Part shown: positions 43,901 through 58,900 of the stretch, in pieces
Numbering within the stretch: position 1 is the first letter of the stretch
Layout: the number at the start of each line of letters is the position of its first letter
Source: Galbula dea
Lineage: Eukaryota; Chordata; Aves; Piciformes; Galbulidae
Direction: 5' to 3'
DNA: 64,000 bases
Assembly: GCA_013399015.1 (NCBI GenBank)
Contig: VWZX01004666.1
Coordinates: 660,400 to 724,399 of the forward strand
Notes under the pieces: model-generated
Seen by the model: the letters and a program-made list of their open reading frames with translations, nothing else
What the model was told of the DNA's origin: nothing
Databases searched by the model: none
Position numbers and translations under genes: made by a program

Positions 43901-46900
43901 GTATCCCAAAATGCCTCATACTTATGTGGCAATAGAGTCACCATTTGTTTTGTTTCTCACAAAACCAGTTAATAGAGAAAACTTTCAGCTTTTGACTTGG
44001 GAGAGAAAATGTAAATCCAAGATTAAAACCAAGAGCTGACTTTGCTGTCGCTCCTGTCCAGGTGCCATCTCTATTAGCAAAGTTATTGTCAACTTACTTG
44101 GAGGATGATGAGACACCTGCTCTGCCACGAACGTTACATTGCTTTTACTGACCCATGGAACTGGTCCTTCTGAAACTGGCTCCTGCATGACAGTAGAGAG
44201 GATTTTCACCAGTGACAGTGTTTACAAAACACTGGATGCTTCCAAGAGAAGCTGCTTCCGTGTTTAAAGGCTTTTGAAAATGTATTACAGTGATTTTATT
44301 TGTCAGTTTACTTCCTTACATGGGAAATAACTCTTCACTCCTGAAAATATGATGCTTTCTAGAGAACAGAGTTACTACTCTCTTGTTTTTAAGTGTATAT
44401 TTATTTGAGGACATCTCCCCAAGTAAAGCAGTTAAACTGAGTCATGTATAAACCCAATTAAAGAGTAATATTATTTAAATCCACTTAATTCCTTACTAAC
44501 TGATAAGAAATGAGTGGCAGAAAGAGTTTCCATTTTTGCTTCTAAAAAAGTCTGATATACATATTGATAATGACCAGATTATTTATCTGTTTATATATAT
44601 GTATGTATATGTATACATCTATCACAAAACCATAAAAGCAACATTAATTTCCTGTGGCAAATCACAAAAATTAATTCATCACTAGAAGCAATGGAAAACA
44701 CAAATATTGTATTTATGCCAGCAAACAGAAGACCAAACATTCACTTCAGAAACAAGACAAAAGACTTGCTTGAACTAACTGGGAGAGGGGGAGAAGCAAA
44801 TTAAATGGGAAAATTACATGGTTTAGATCTAAACAATCACATGTTTAGATATACTACACAGAGGCCACATCAGGTATCTCACAACAGCACTTCCCACATC
44901 ATTGTTTGCAACTTCCTAAGTTGAGAAGCCTAAAGGTGGTGTTAATTCAACAACAACCACCCACAAAGAAAAAACATCGAACAAACCCAACAACACAACA
45001 ACAACAAAGAAACAAAACTCACAACAGGCTGTAGGGCAAGTGCTAGAGCTTTTTTCTAGAATCAGTGCAACACTGTTTTGGTTACAGTTCATGTGCAGAA
45101 GTCTGATTAATCCTTGAGTCTCACTGAAACTTCAGCAAATAAAGGAAGAGCTCATACTGGTAGGTGATTTCAGATTGTGACAGTGGCACTTAAGTGTCCT
45201 CCACCTCACCAGACAAACTCTGATAAAGTACACAAGGACAAGTAGTGGCCTGACACAACTAAAATATTATCCAAGCTCAGAATCCAAACTTCAGAAGTCT
45301 ACAAAAGTATTTTTAAAAAATGAACTACACTGTAGAAACTGCATTGCCTTCTAGGCTGTTAGTATGGAAAAGAAATCCCACTGTTAGAGAAATGTTAAAA
45401 AAAAACACATGGGAACTTGGGAAAGAAGGGAATTCACACTCAGTGCTATGAAACAATTGAGGGGGGAAAAAAAGACGTTTTCAACATGTCAAACAGTTCT
45501 TTAAAAACTAACAGCACAATTTTTGTTGTGTTGTTTTTAAGCTTCTGTCCAAAGAAAAGGAGGAAGGAGAGGGGAAATCAGTTAAGAAATTGGCATAGTT
45601 CCTCAATTTTGCTACTTAAGACATAGCCCAAGTCATTTCAGTCAGTAAATTAACGAAGCTTTGGGAATAACTCATGTGCATTCTAGCCAGCAAAAAACAT
45701 ACCACAAGAAACTAACCATGTCATCTTCCCCTTCGGTGCCTGGTAGTACCCAGTGACAGCGGAAGATCTCACCCAAGATGGGATTGTAAGGCTTCTTCGC
45801 AACAGACCCTTTTCTTCCTGCGTGGAAAGCTGAGAGGTACCACTTAACCACTTGAACCATTCGCTCCTTGGGATCCTTCTGGTCACTAATGCTACGTGGG
45901 CCAGAAGAGAGAAAAGGCAAAATGAAATATGAGCAGGTACTTCACATACAGAAAAGCTTTTTGGATGTTTGGCTGTTTTGCAATTAGAAGTTTGACTAAT
46001 TTGACTGTTTTTCCAAGTTTAAATCAAACCCCGAGCAATAGTCTTCAAAACTACCAACTTACTTTTGGCAGCCCACAAGGGCTATAACACACAATCCCAG
46101 AACCAGTTAATGCTCTACTTTAAAAATCCAATACCTGACAAATAAGTCTGGATGTGCAAAAAAGTCAGCATACATTTCCAACAGTGATCTTCGTTCCAGA
46201 ATAAAAGTTGGAAGAACCACCTGGGTGAAGAAGAACATCTCTTACAGATGAAGATACTGTAACATGCTTCACAAAAGCATTCTATGTACTAACTGTAAAT
46301 AGCACACAAAGCACCTGAGGCTTTGTGTGCCTGTAAGCTGATTGTGCTCTCAAACTTACCAATGAGTTCTGACATATGCAGGTCAGCTGACATCTTCTAT
46401 AAAACCAAAGATTCAACTGTCTCTTCTCTTACATATATTCTAGCCCCACTTAAAGCATATCTAGTGGATGGTGTCCCTGCCAGGCAGGGGGTTGGAACTA
46501 GATGATCTTTGAGGTCCCTTCCAACTCTGATAATTCTATGATTCTATATCCAACTACATGGCTGAGCTTATCAAACACTGTTCTTATTACACTAACACTG
46601 ATTATTTAATTCCATCTACATGTGTACACACTGTCAATCTTCAGTTACAGTCAAAACCGTAGTCCATTCAGGGACATCCTCTTATGGGCCTCTTTACCAC
46701 AATGAAAGTTGATCTCTTCCCCATTACTTTTTTATTAGTTACAAAATATTTGTTACTAACAGCATTTGCAGGTTCCATTCTTGTGGATCTGCTGTCTGTT
46801 TCAGCACGCTATAGACTTCTCTTGAGAGCAGTGTTGATTGCTCTTGTTGACTTTAAAGGGGTGCAGACAAGATGCATGCTCATGATGTTTCTTTGCAGCT

Positions 46901-49900
46901 TGAGTCAGTAATGGTTAACTATTCCAGGAGTTCCCAAAACAGACACACTTTTAATCAATTCCTATTCAGGACTGCCAGAATCCTTCCACAGGTTGCTTGT
47001 GACCTGCTGGCTATTTCTCCAGAAAAGGTTTATCTTTTAATTGTCTATTGTGAGTCCAGGCTGGACAGTTAAAAGTCATCCACTTATGGAAACTGGTACG
47101 ATTGATCTCTCCTACTCCTTTTCAATCTGGAATTACTTGTTTAAATTCAACCAGGCTGCCTAGAAAGATCAACACCTTCAGAATGCTGTGCACTCAGCCT
47201 TAAGGCAGACAACCAAGATGAATCTCAGTCACAAATAATACTTTACTTGCGAGAACACCACATAGCATTTTAAAATAAAGAAGCAACTTACTCAACAAGA
47301 TCTCAATTAAGCAAAGCATTTCACTATATGCTTAATTCTCCCTTTAATTTTATTTCATGTCTTACTGAATCGCACCACACACTGAGATCTTGTAGACCTT
47401 TGTTCTAGGAAACTAAAGACAGGAGAAACATTACTACTGCATGGAGCACTCCTTTTATCCCAGCTTTAAAGGCAGTCCAAGATTTACACAGAAATCGGTT
47501 TACTCCCTCTCCCTTCCCCATGAACAATCAGCAAGTTTACCTTTGTTAGATCCATTCCTAATCTAACTTGTGATAATAGATGCATAATAACACTCTTATG
47601 CTCTTCTACTGATTCTCCTTCCCCATCATCATCTCGATCATCAGGAGCATCGAAGAGATCTAGAAAGACCAAATTGCTTTTTAATTCAATTAATTGCTTC
47701 AAAGACAGACTGTAGTTAATTAGCACATATCAGCTGTCAAAAAGGTCTTACTTATACAACTAAGCTTTTTAAATCCTACAATTCAAGTCTTCCATTAGTA
47801 AACAACAATAGATAAACCATTTTCCGTAAATCATATATATGACCTTGTCATATACAGATATATGATCACACTTCTATTGACACAGTTTACACACTGATTA
47901 ACTCTCAAGAGCTCCTACTGAAAGTTCACACAATCCACTTACCAGCATCATTTGTCCCATTAGACATGGAAGAATTGAGGGACTCTGTGGTATCTGGACG
48001 TTTCAGACTGCTTCCTGTGCTGCTCCGAGTCAGGACTGCAGCAGACCCTGAAGAACTAAAGAAGGGTAATCAACTCTCACAATTCACAATGAAGTGATTC
48101 AGACCAAATTATAATAATTTGATTCACTTATTTAACTTAACCAATTTCTACAAGCAGATAAGCCATGCCCTTGTAGATAAAAATCGTACCGAGCATGCAC
48201 TGCATACTTTCAGGTACTTACTCCATACATCGCTTTGGGGAAGAACTGCTCTGATAGAATTCATCAGCATCATAGAACTCATCCTCACTGCTTGAGTAAG
48301 AAAAATCTGGGACTGTATTTGGAGACAGGTTGACATGGCTTGGAGAGGTGAGACTGCTGCTAGGTGCCGACTGCCCACTTCCTATGGAGCATTAAAAACG
48401 ACAGAGCTAAAAGTATCTTCTTAAAAAACATATCTACTTTAAAGAAAGTAGTTTCAAAGTATCTACTGTAGTTTTTAAAAGCCCAATGAATGTATTATTT
48501 AAGCAGGACAAGAGAGAATCAACAAATTAAAAAACCCAAAGGCCATACACAATGTATTAACTGCAAAGTTCTACTGCAGTCTTGCAATGATGGAGACAAG
48601 AGAAGAAGCTGTTAGTACTCCTACGTATTATGTATACGTAGGCAGGGAGGGGAAGAGCAGAATAACTGATTTTAACACACCAGTGAAATGTGTTGATTAA
48701 AAGCAAGATAGCATATATTCAGGTTTTATTTCTTGTACTTCAGTAAGACAGTTACACAGAACTGTACCTGTACTATTTGGTGTTGGAGTCTGATTTCCAA
48801 GTGATGCTACTACAGGTCCCACTGGCAAAGATGAGGGTCGCTGCTCTGACTTGCACAACTGAGCAGGTTCTAGGGAATATTTTGATATGTTAAAGCCAAA
48901 ATTTACATTTAAATACTAGAATTATAATTTTTTGCTGGGAAGATGATTCTACATTGTTCCACTTCACCTTCAAAAATTAAATCCTTTTCTAGAAAAGCCA
49001 TTTAGACAGAAAAATACATTTCTGTCATTGTTATCTAGCTATTTTTTATTATTAAGCAAAGACAGCAATTTTTTTAAATTGTGGTTATTTAGCTAGAAAG
49101 CATTTCTCTTTTCTGAAAATGACAGTTTATCTATTTTAAGAAAGTATATTAGAAAGGTAACCTAGTAACTTAGAGCAAGTAAAATACATCAGCTTATCCA
49201 CCAAACTTGAAGCAGATTTACATGGTGGCTGAGGAAACTACATCCCTCCTGCTCCTTTCCCTTCCTTTGTACCACTGCAGTGAGCATGCAGCACCAAGTT
49301 CAGTGTGCACCTGTACTGCATGTGTGACCCAGAAGCTATCCACCAATATGAAGCCCCTCCATCAAAACTGTAGTTGTATCCTGCTCTGCTCGTTGACTAT
49401 TTCTGCTGAGGTTCTTTCTGCACACCATACCTGGAGGTATAACTGCTTGGGAAGGCATTGTGCTGACCACCGACTGTTCCAAAGGACTGGGCTGATACAC
49501 TGCGTCAACAGGGTTTATAGTGCTCTGAGACAAAAGAAAGGAAAGCACATTTTTTCCTCAGTTAAACCCAAAAGTAAACAAAGCATAGACAGAAAGAACA
49601 TTGTGAGCACAAGAAGTGCCCAAATGCAAGACAGCAAATTCCTGAGAGAGAAAAGTAAAACACAAATTGACAGTTGAGGACATGAGAAATACTTTCAAAG
49701 TGGTAATACTTTAAATCTGTATACAGATTTTACACTAAGCTGACTTTGCTACAGATTTGAATTGTCCTGTAACGTTCTTGTTTCAAGTTCTAGCTTCTGG
49801 TATTCTTTCTAATGTCCATTAATAAATCATAGAATAGTCACATTTGGAAGAGAACTTGAAGATCATCAAGTCCAGCCTTTGTCCTAGCTCTATCAACTCA

Positions 49901-52900
49901 CTAAGATACTGCAGGCAAAGAGTGGAAAGTTAGATGCAAATTATCTGGTAAAAATTAGGATGTGCAATCTGTATTTTTTTAAACTTCCTTTTTCCCCCCC
50001 CAAAAAAATTTAGTTTGTCCAATAAATCAACCCATAAATTAAAACAAGAATCATCAACATGCTTACAGCCATGAAGTGGCTTTGTTTCCAAAACTCTTTC
50101 CAATGCAAGCTGACAGTTTTCAGTGCATTTCCAGTGGAGGTCATTTCAAGCTAGTTATGAACATGGGCACTTCGAAAATGAAGCACCAATTCAACTTGAC
50201 ACTCACAAAAGTCACTAACTTCAGTTTATGTTCTTGGCTTTTATACAAAAAGCCTCTTAGAAATGTAAATTGCAATGTCTTGTAATCCAAAGTAGCACGA
50301 TTTTGTCTTGCTTCACTGGCTTTTCATCATTATTTTGTTGTCATATCTAAGCATTGTTTGTTATATATGTTTACATACAACAACCAGAACTTCTACCTTG
50401 TTCTGGGTTGTTAATGTGACAAAAGGCAAACAAGCCCCTTTTCAAAACATCCTGCAAATTAAAACCATTAATCTATGTCAGAACTGTGAAAATCTTTGCC
50501 TTTATTTTCTAGGCAATTTTGCTACTGTGCTTCAGTTGAAGAATATCAATCAGAGGAAGGTCACACAATACCAACTTCTACTTTTAAAAAATGTCAATGG
50601 GCTTTGCCTTTAAATGTAGTCATTAAGTTTATTCCTATCTTCTTTTTAGATCAGTATTTCAAAGAGAATACAGTCTCCAACTCTTCTTCCCTCCTTTTAG
50701 TGCATAATTTCTATTTGCATGCAGACTAAATAAAACAGAGTCATTTTAACTTTCTGCCTCCCATTTTCCTACAAAAGGAAGACTTCTTTCTTCCCTCATT
50801 TCCTGGTTAACACTAATTCTGAACTTCATCCTAGATTAAAAGCACTGAAGATTATTATTTTTTTAATAGCAAAATTTTATTTTATTGAAAACAAAACTAC
50901 TGTTTCTGTTTATCTTTAAAAAAGCTCCAGTTAAAAAAAAAAGGCATAAAAACTCCTTTCTACATTTTCACTGCTGTTACTAACTAGTACAAAAATAAAT
51001 AACCCAGTACATATACTGTTACTCCACTGTATTCCAGCATAAAAATCAAGGTCCCTTACAGAGTACTTCAACTGTCTTGCAACTATGCAAGCCACACAGG
51101 CAGGTCCATGTCCCATGTATCTCGCAGTTTAAAAAACATGATCCCATTTTCAGAGTTAAGAAACTTAAAAATCAAGATGGTTCTATGATACCTAGGATGC
51201 TATTGCTACCTCTAAAGTCTCTGTTTTTTAGGAAAACTAATAATATAACATGATACAGAAAACTGGTGTGATATAAAGAAAAAAACCCAAAGTAACTTTG
51301 ACAATGTTTGCAGGATTGTAGCCTTATCCTTAAACAATTCTCCACACTGCAACATGGAGTTTCTTCTCAGATATTTTGGTGTATACCTTCATGGTTTAGG
51401 AACAGATGAAGGCAGACCTGAAAGCTTCCCACTCTCAGTTGGATAACAACTTTAAAACAGCCACACAGAAACACGATGACCATCATCCCACCATGGTATC
51501 AAATACTGATCGTGTTCCTGCCTCGGCTTAATCACATCACAATCACTGATGTATCAGTCAATATATTCATCCAAAAATGCTTTTCTCTTCCCAGTATAAG
51601 CCAGCCCACAGACTGGACTAATAAAATTCAGACTATAGTAAGTCTATATCTATACACCTAATACCTGGATGAAAAGTGAGTTGCAGATCTCATGTGCATA
51701 CCACTTCTGCCTGTGGTCGTGTCTAGCTGCATAACCTCTCTTTCCCAGGGCATGTAACAGAACCTATTCCATTCTACTAAGACCTGAATTATGTGACTAA
51801 CCACAGGGGAATCATTCATCTTATTTACAATAAACATGAAAACAAAATCTGTATGTGCACCTTTACTCCAAAGCTCATACCAGGAAAAATCACACTGCTG
51901 AAAGCTGTATATAATGGAAAGACAAAAAAAGCTTGGGAATTGTCAGCTGTAATGAAAACACACTATGATTTTGAAAGTTAGGTTTTACCAAAACCAATCT
52001 CTTATTAAAAGTATCTGAAATGTACTCAAGTGACAAAAAGAACAAAGAAAGAGAAGTCACATGTGACTGAAACCAAAGATGACAGAAGTTACATTAAAAA
52101 TGCAGAAGTTATATTAAAGAAGCAGCATTGCTTAAACAGACACAATACAACCTGGAGTCAAATGAACAGCACTGGAGAAAAGACAAACTACTTGAAGCAC
52201 ACAGATAGCTGATCTATTTTATACATACTTCAGATGGCACACAGAACTATTTCTATCCCAATATCTGTTCACATGGCAGATTTTTATCTAAGTGTTCAGT
52301 CTTATCACTGCCATTTAAGACACTTGGTACAAACCCCATCACTGTATTTTCTAAAGGCAAGGGTGTTAAGCCAAGATCAAAAGCTAATGACTCAACAGTA
52401 ATTTTAACAGGACACTTGAAGCAGTAAATCAGAGAAAGGAAGAAGTATGTTGCAAAATGAATGGAAATTCAGGTCTCTGTTCACATGTTCTGCAGAAATA
52501 AAGGGAGATAAAGATTAGATGTAAACTTACTATAAGTCCATCTGCGTGCTTCTCCTCATTATTTTGGTCCTTAAGGAAAAAATGTTAGAAATATCAACAT
52601 AATCATCTTATATGACTTATCAGTTCTGTGTTAAGTTTCTCTCAGGAATGTTTACATTTTCAGTCATAACATGTTCCTCATTGTGTGATACCATAACTAA
52701 ACTTAGAAAGTCACTGCACCTCTGAAGATGAATGTTTTCTGAGCATCTGTCCACACAAGTCTGAACAATTAATATATCCTTTTTGCACTGCAGGATATAA
52801 TTACACTTTTACAACCTATGTTCTCCCCACATAGCTAAGAGTCCCCCAGAATATGGTCTGCAGCACCAGTGAGTCCCTGAAAACAGAAGGACAAGAAGTT

Positions 52901-55900
52901 CTCAGTTTCTGAAGAACTGCAATTAGCATACAGGTCAACTTCTCAAAAGCACTCTTCACTTCTGAAAGGCAGAAGTGCCTTTTTAAGCTAAGTGTTTTTA
53001 ACTTCTGCTTTTTGCTGTCTACTAGATTATATGCTTAAATTTCATGTCTGCCAATTAGCATTTCTTCAGCAAGACCTTCCATGACAAAAAGACACTAAGG
53101 GAAATTAGTTCCATTGTGCTGTAAATATACAAAGAATTACACTATAATCTCTAAGAAATAGAACACCAAGATGCTCTATTTGTACTGAAATTTGCTATCT
53201 TATCTCAATAATGCACGATTAGCAATATAGCCTGTTGAAGAGGTGAGAAAGGCAGAAATGCCACAAAACCAGTAAGGCAAGACTGACCAGAAATGAGAGA
53301 GCGAAAAGGAGAAGGCAAAGATGCAAAGCTAGGTATCTAAATTATAAAAGCTACTTCATAAAACATACAACATATATTCCTAAGACTAGTTTACCAAATC
53401 ACTGACAGGCCATCACATATTTTACAACACACACATTGGCAACACTGGACATTTTCAACTGCCATAGAGGCAAAGGGGACAACACAGGCCAAATGCTTCA
53501 CCTTCCCATCCCACTTGGTTTATTCTCATTGCTTTTTGATAAGCAATGTATGTATTACAACATATTCCTCCTACACAGTTGGTATTTACTTCGTTATTTT
53601 GAAAGCCTTGGGTCACCTCAGGTACAACTAGCATGATTACACACTTGATTTACCAGTAAGTTTAATGAAACTGGAACTGTCCAAGTCCTAAGGCAGGTTG
53701 ATTTAAGAGGCAATGAATCAGCTCATCCTAACATAAAAGCAAAAATAATTTAAAAAAAAACCCAAAACCCAAAACACCAAACAAACCTCAAAACCCAGAC
53801 CACCAAAAAACACAGGTTTGCCTCAAGGTACCAAAATCAGCCAAATAACAAAGGGCTGCATAACAGAAACAGATGTTCTGAGTATGTAGAAAAGTGGTAA
53901 CAATTTTGAAGGTAACCCTGAAGTCTGTCTCCTAATGAGAAAGAAACTGTAAAAGTGAAAAATGGAGGGCAGGGGTGATGGTAATATGATGTATTTTCAG
54001 CAGAGTAAGTCAGCAGCCATACTTGTCTTACAGCTTTGGGGGGGGGGAAAAACCCAAACCCTTGCAGTATCCTAAAAGGTTCTGTACTGGAGAACAGAAA
54101 GCTAACAGTAAGACACAATACTTTTTACATATATAATGCTTTAATATACATGCAGAACTGAAAAAAACCACAACACATCACTGTATTCTTAATTTCCTAC
54201 AGTAGTAAGAAATTAGGATACTAGCAGCTTATGGAAAGGGGGCAGGGACTGGGTGGGAAAGAAAGTGCCATGTAGTCAACAAGTATAGTTGCCTAAGGGA
54301 GAGGGAGGAAGAAGATGAAAAGATGAAACAGAATAACAGTTATTAAGAAAGCAGAAAGATTTAGAGAGGACATTTTTCACCATATGTGGATCAAATTCCC
54401 CCAATTAGCTGTGCTTAAACCACTTATTTAAACTACCTTAAACTACCATTTAAATACCTTAAATACCTTAAGGTATTTAAACTACCTTATCTTCAATAGC
54501 TCTACAAGAGCTTTAGATATGCTTTAGCAAAAACAAACAAATCCAAAACAGCAACACTCCCCTATGGATAAACCCATCTATTTACCATCGTTAATAATTA
54601 CTGGTACTGAAAGGAGGCAGTGAAGCACTGAACCTCATCAAAAATGACTGCAACCGCCACTACAAGTTCAGTTCTGTCCAGTATGAGCAAACCACCTATC
54701 CAACTTCAGATTATGACTAACATCAGCACAAGATAAGCAATTATATTCATCAATCCCCAATAAACTTACCCACAGCAGAAACAGAATTTGCTATTCAACA
54801 GAAACAAGAAAGCTTTCAGCCACCCACTCCCACCTTTTTGTTCAAGAATCTGAAAAGCAGGTAATTCTGCTCTTTCAGGTTTGCTAATTGCACAGCAGAG
54901 CTTTTTTTTAAAAGGGCAAAATTTCATAGGACTTAAACCTCTGTAAAAATAGCTATTAAGTAAGTTTATATATGTTAATTAACAACAATGAACAAGTCAT
55001 TTTTTGGACACAAGTTTCTCCGCCAGCTGTATTAATAGAGCACATCACATAGAGCTGTGTAAGTAAACTAGCATATTGCCATCTCATCTACCTGTAACTG
55101 ACTCCACCAAATCCTCAAAGAATGATACAGAATCAGCCTACTGATTTCACTGTACTAAAGCAATTCTAAACATACTCAGTCCTAATTAACAGCAAGTCTT
55201 CTCTTGCTATCACTACAATGAAGCATTCTAACAACATCACTGTATATTAAATACAGACTGTTCTAGCTCTAGATTCACATGGCACAAAACTAATATACCC
55301 TACTACTGTAAAATATTTTTGTAAAATATTTTTCAAATATATTTGAAAGCTACAAAAAAAGTTCATCTAGACTACAGGAAAAAAAAAATCAAAAAGCATA
55401 TGCCTATTTCTGAAAAAAATCAATGTGTTCTGATTAAATTCAGCCTTCAATTCTGAAAATACCAGAAATTCCTTTGCTAAACATCATCTTTCTTCACTTT
55501 AGTCACAAGATATAAATAGCAACTCATAATTAACATATCCTAAATACAGTACACGAAGGCCTGTAAAACCAGAACTTGACAGAAAAAGGTAAATCCAAAT
55601 CTCACTAAATTTAAAAAAGTAACAAAACAATTATGTGAAAAGCATAAGTGCATTCATTACCCATATTGCATTCTCAGGTAACACAATTCTTACTTCAAGT
55701 TCCAACACTATAATGAACTTCAGACCTATGAAAAAGCTTGCCAAACCAGTTGAGATTATTAACATCATGATTTTCCCTTTTTCTATTCGTTAGTCACATT
55801 CTTAAATGGAGCAGAAAGTTCTGTTAAGTTTCTATTCTGTCACCTTGATGTTTCTTTAAGTTCTTATTTAGTCTCTTAGCAAACTCTACAAAAGAAAATT

Positions 55901-58900
55901 CATCTCAAAAGAAAATCAATGTCATCAGCATGCCTGTTACCATGAACATCAACAGGAGTGTCTGCTATGGAACTCAGGATTTCAGAAACATCATCAGAAG
56001 AGTAGTATAAATCAATTTCTACTAATTTTTATGTATATCCATGATCATATAGAAGGCACTTTTATATTTCACATTAATGCTGTAGAATGAAAATTCAAAA
56101 TGGATTACAGTATACTTACTTTAGCAATCTGTAGCAACACAATGCAGTGTTTTATTGATTCTACCATGCTCTAGGAAAAAAAAAACAACAACATTAAAAC
56201 ACCTTGTACTACTATAATATTTTGTATTTACAGGTATTTTCAGTAGTTACACAGAACACAAATTGAAATATTGGGTGAGAACTAAACAGACATTCACTTC
56301 TGTAGAACCCCTACTTTCTCTTCTTCAAACCCCCCCCCCTCCCCACCCAAGACAAAAGTATAGCAGGAACTGAAGTTTCCAAAAGCCACATGCAACACAA
56401 ATTGTCAGGAAGAAATGGAGGTCAGCTTTAAACTTTCAGAGCTCTGCAAGCAGGTGAACTGTCATGTGAAGAGAGGCTGAGAGAGCTGGGCTTGTGTAAT
56501 CTGGAGAAGAAAAGGCTCAGAGGAGACCTCATCAATGGGCATCAACATCTGACTGGGATGGCATACAGTGTAAAGATGATGGGCCTGACTCTCCTCAGTG
56601 GTGTCCAGTGACATGACAACAGGCAAAAGCCACAGACTGAAATACAGGAAACTCACCTTAAACATAAGAAAACACTTTTTCACTCTAGGATGATCAAACA
56701 CTGGAACAGGTTGCCCACAGAGGCTATACAGCCTCCATCCTTGGAGCTGCTCAAACCCAACTAGACACAGTCCTAGGCAACCTGGTCTAGCTGACCATGC
56801 TCTGAGTATGGGGTTGGACTACAGGCCTTCAGACCTCAACTATTCAACAATTTTATGATTCCAAGGTGTTAGACTTAAATCTGAGCGACAGCAGCAGTAC
56901 CAAGATGCCTCTGCCATCACACTGTTGGACATAACACCGATTCCCACATTTCTGTGAAAAGCTTTAAACACTTTCCCCAGAAAATAAGGTGAATTTCAGA
57001 ATCTATATATAATAGATATAAAAATTAAATAAACTTACACTGGTTGTTTCTTTGAGACTTTCAATTTTCTGTAAAAGAAAAACCAAAATAGTGTGGTTAA
57101 AGACAGAATTTCCAGCATCCAGTCTGACACAAATACAAACATTACTTTAACCTTAAATTGGGGAAGGAAAAAAAGGAACCAACATGTTAAAGACTATTTC
57201 CATATATAGACACAATTTTCATTTTGTAATTGACAAGACAGACATCAAACTCATAAGTAAAGCTTAAAGATGACAAGCTTAGGAATTTCTGAGCAGTGAT
57301 ATTATACATTTATCCATCAAAGTCTACACTTTGGTTTATGCACAACATAAAAATCAAATGTAGTATGAAAACCCATTCTAAGTTCAGTCTGCATCCTTCT
57401 ATAGTGTACTGAATGGTGGTACATTTCAATGATCAATATTACTTGAAATTGCCATCATTCAAGTATAATAAACATATACAGTTAAGCACAGTTTAGGGAA
57501 AAAAAAAAAAATCACAGAAAACAACAGCATTCTTGCTCTTTCTAAGCCTCCAGTAAAAGTGCATCTGGAAATCTGCCCACTTAATTTTATCTAGAAACAC
57601 TAGTTCATAAAGATTTCCTGTGTGGAATTGCACTTCAGGCATGCAAAAGGCATCTGCATGCCATTTTACACATAAGCATGACTGATCTAAGCAGCATATG
57701 CATCCTGTTGATGTCCTTGGGTCTGTCTGCAGAGGGCAAATTATTAAATTGGACTCAGCACTGAACATCTACTAATTCAATTACAGGCCCTCTTTGTTTT
57801 CATTAATATGAGTGTCTCATGTGACTTGGGTCACAGTCTTTTTAATTCTTGAATAATCAAAGTGTGTAAAGGAACTTTCTACCTCACAGCATTGCAAGCC
57901 AAATTCTACACTGTAAGAGAGCAACATGCAACTATAAATCTACAGAAATGAACAGTCTCATCTTATGGATTAAAAAAACTAAATGCAGTGACAGTGTCCC
58001 AGCCAATACCTGGGGACTTTTTTTTTCAGTTACACTCTGTTCTACACACTATTCATAGGATGCTATATTACTTCTTCATTCCTATTATCCTTTCTTTAAA
58101 CTTGCATTGAAGTAATATACATAATGTAGAAAACAGAATTGTAAGGAAAATCAAAAGCAGGTAAAAAGAGGCATGCTGAAGATAAAAAAACATTACCAAG
58201 AAAAATAAAAATCAAAGAATATAATTTACTACTAAAAGTTATCACAGTTTTCCCTCTTCAACATCCCTACTCCTTGAAAACTGATGAAGACAAGGTTTTA
58301 GTATGACAGTTTCCCCAGTTTTAGGTAATGAATACACATTTTTCAAAGGAAACACCACTTTCCTGCAGACTTACAATGCAGAATGCAGCCATATGCTGTA
58401 TCTAATCTAATCAAATTGCAGGCTGCTGCTGAAACTACTCCATCCATTTGCTGCTTTTTGCACCTCCTGGACATCTGATGTTTTTTATGAAGCCACTGGT
58501 GACACAACAGACAGCTAATTTTATTTCATTCAACAACCACGTGACTACAGAGCGATCAGCTAATCCGGCAAAGAGAGGCAGCAGAGGCATGTAGGGGTAG
58601 CTGACCCATGGGCAGAATCAGTAAAGTGCAACCTAAATCCATGTGCTAAGCCCTGGATTTATTTCACAAAAAGTACTCACTGTGAACCAAACAGCTTAAG
58701 CAGGCTACACTTCCCTCCAAAATCTTGTTAAGGAATGTCAGCTTTACTCTAGTCTGCCAAATCTACACCTCTTCGCTGCTCTGATGCTTCTGAATGCCTA
58801 CAAGTTTCATTCTCCCTGGTGTGTGGTCAAGATAGTTCCACAAACCTGAACAGAAAACTGAGTTCTCACCAATAACATTGCTAGCACTGTAAGAAAGCAA

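Larger units (their letters stand above)
52570..56119 (-). other. OSBPL9 intron (3.5 kb)
   Basis: It contains an A/C-rich run at 53751-53815, a G10 run at 54038-54047, a tandem repeat with a 22-base palindrome at 54425-54492 and an 18-base palindrome at 55331-55348. No gene is seen. Confidence 0.7.

Noticed and set aside
53751..53815. Interstitial telomere repeat
   Set aside because: The aaaaccc-like units are irregular and do not follow the TTAGGG/CCCTAA pattern.
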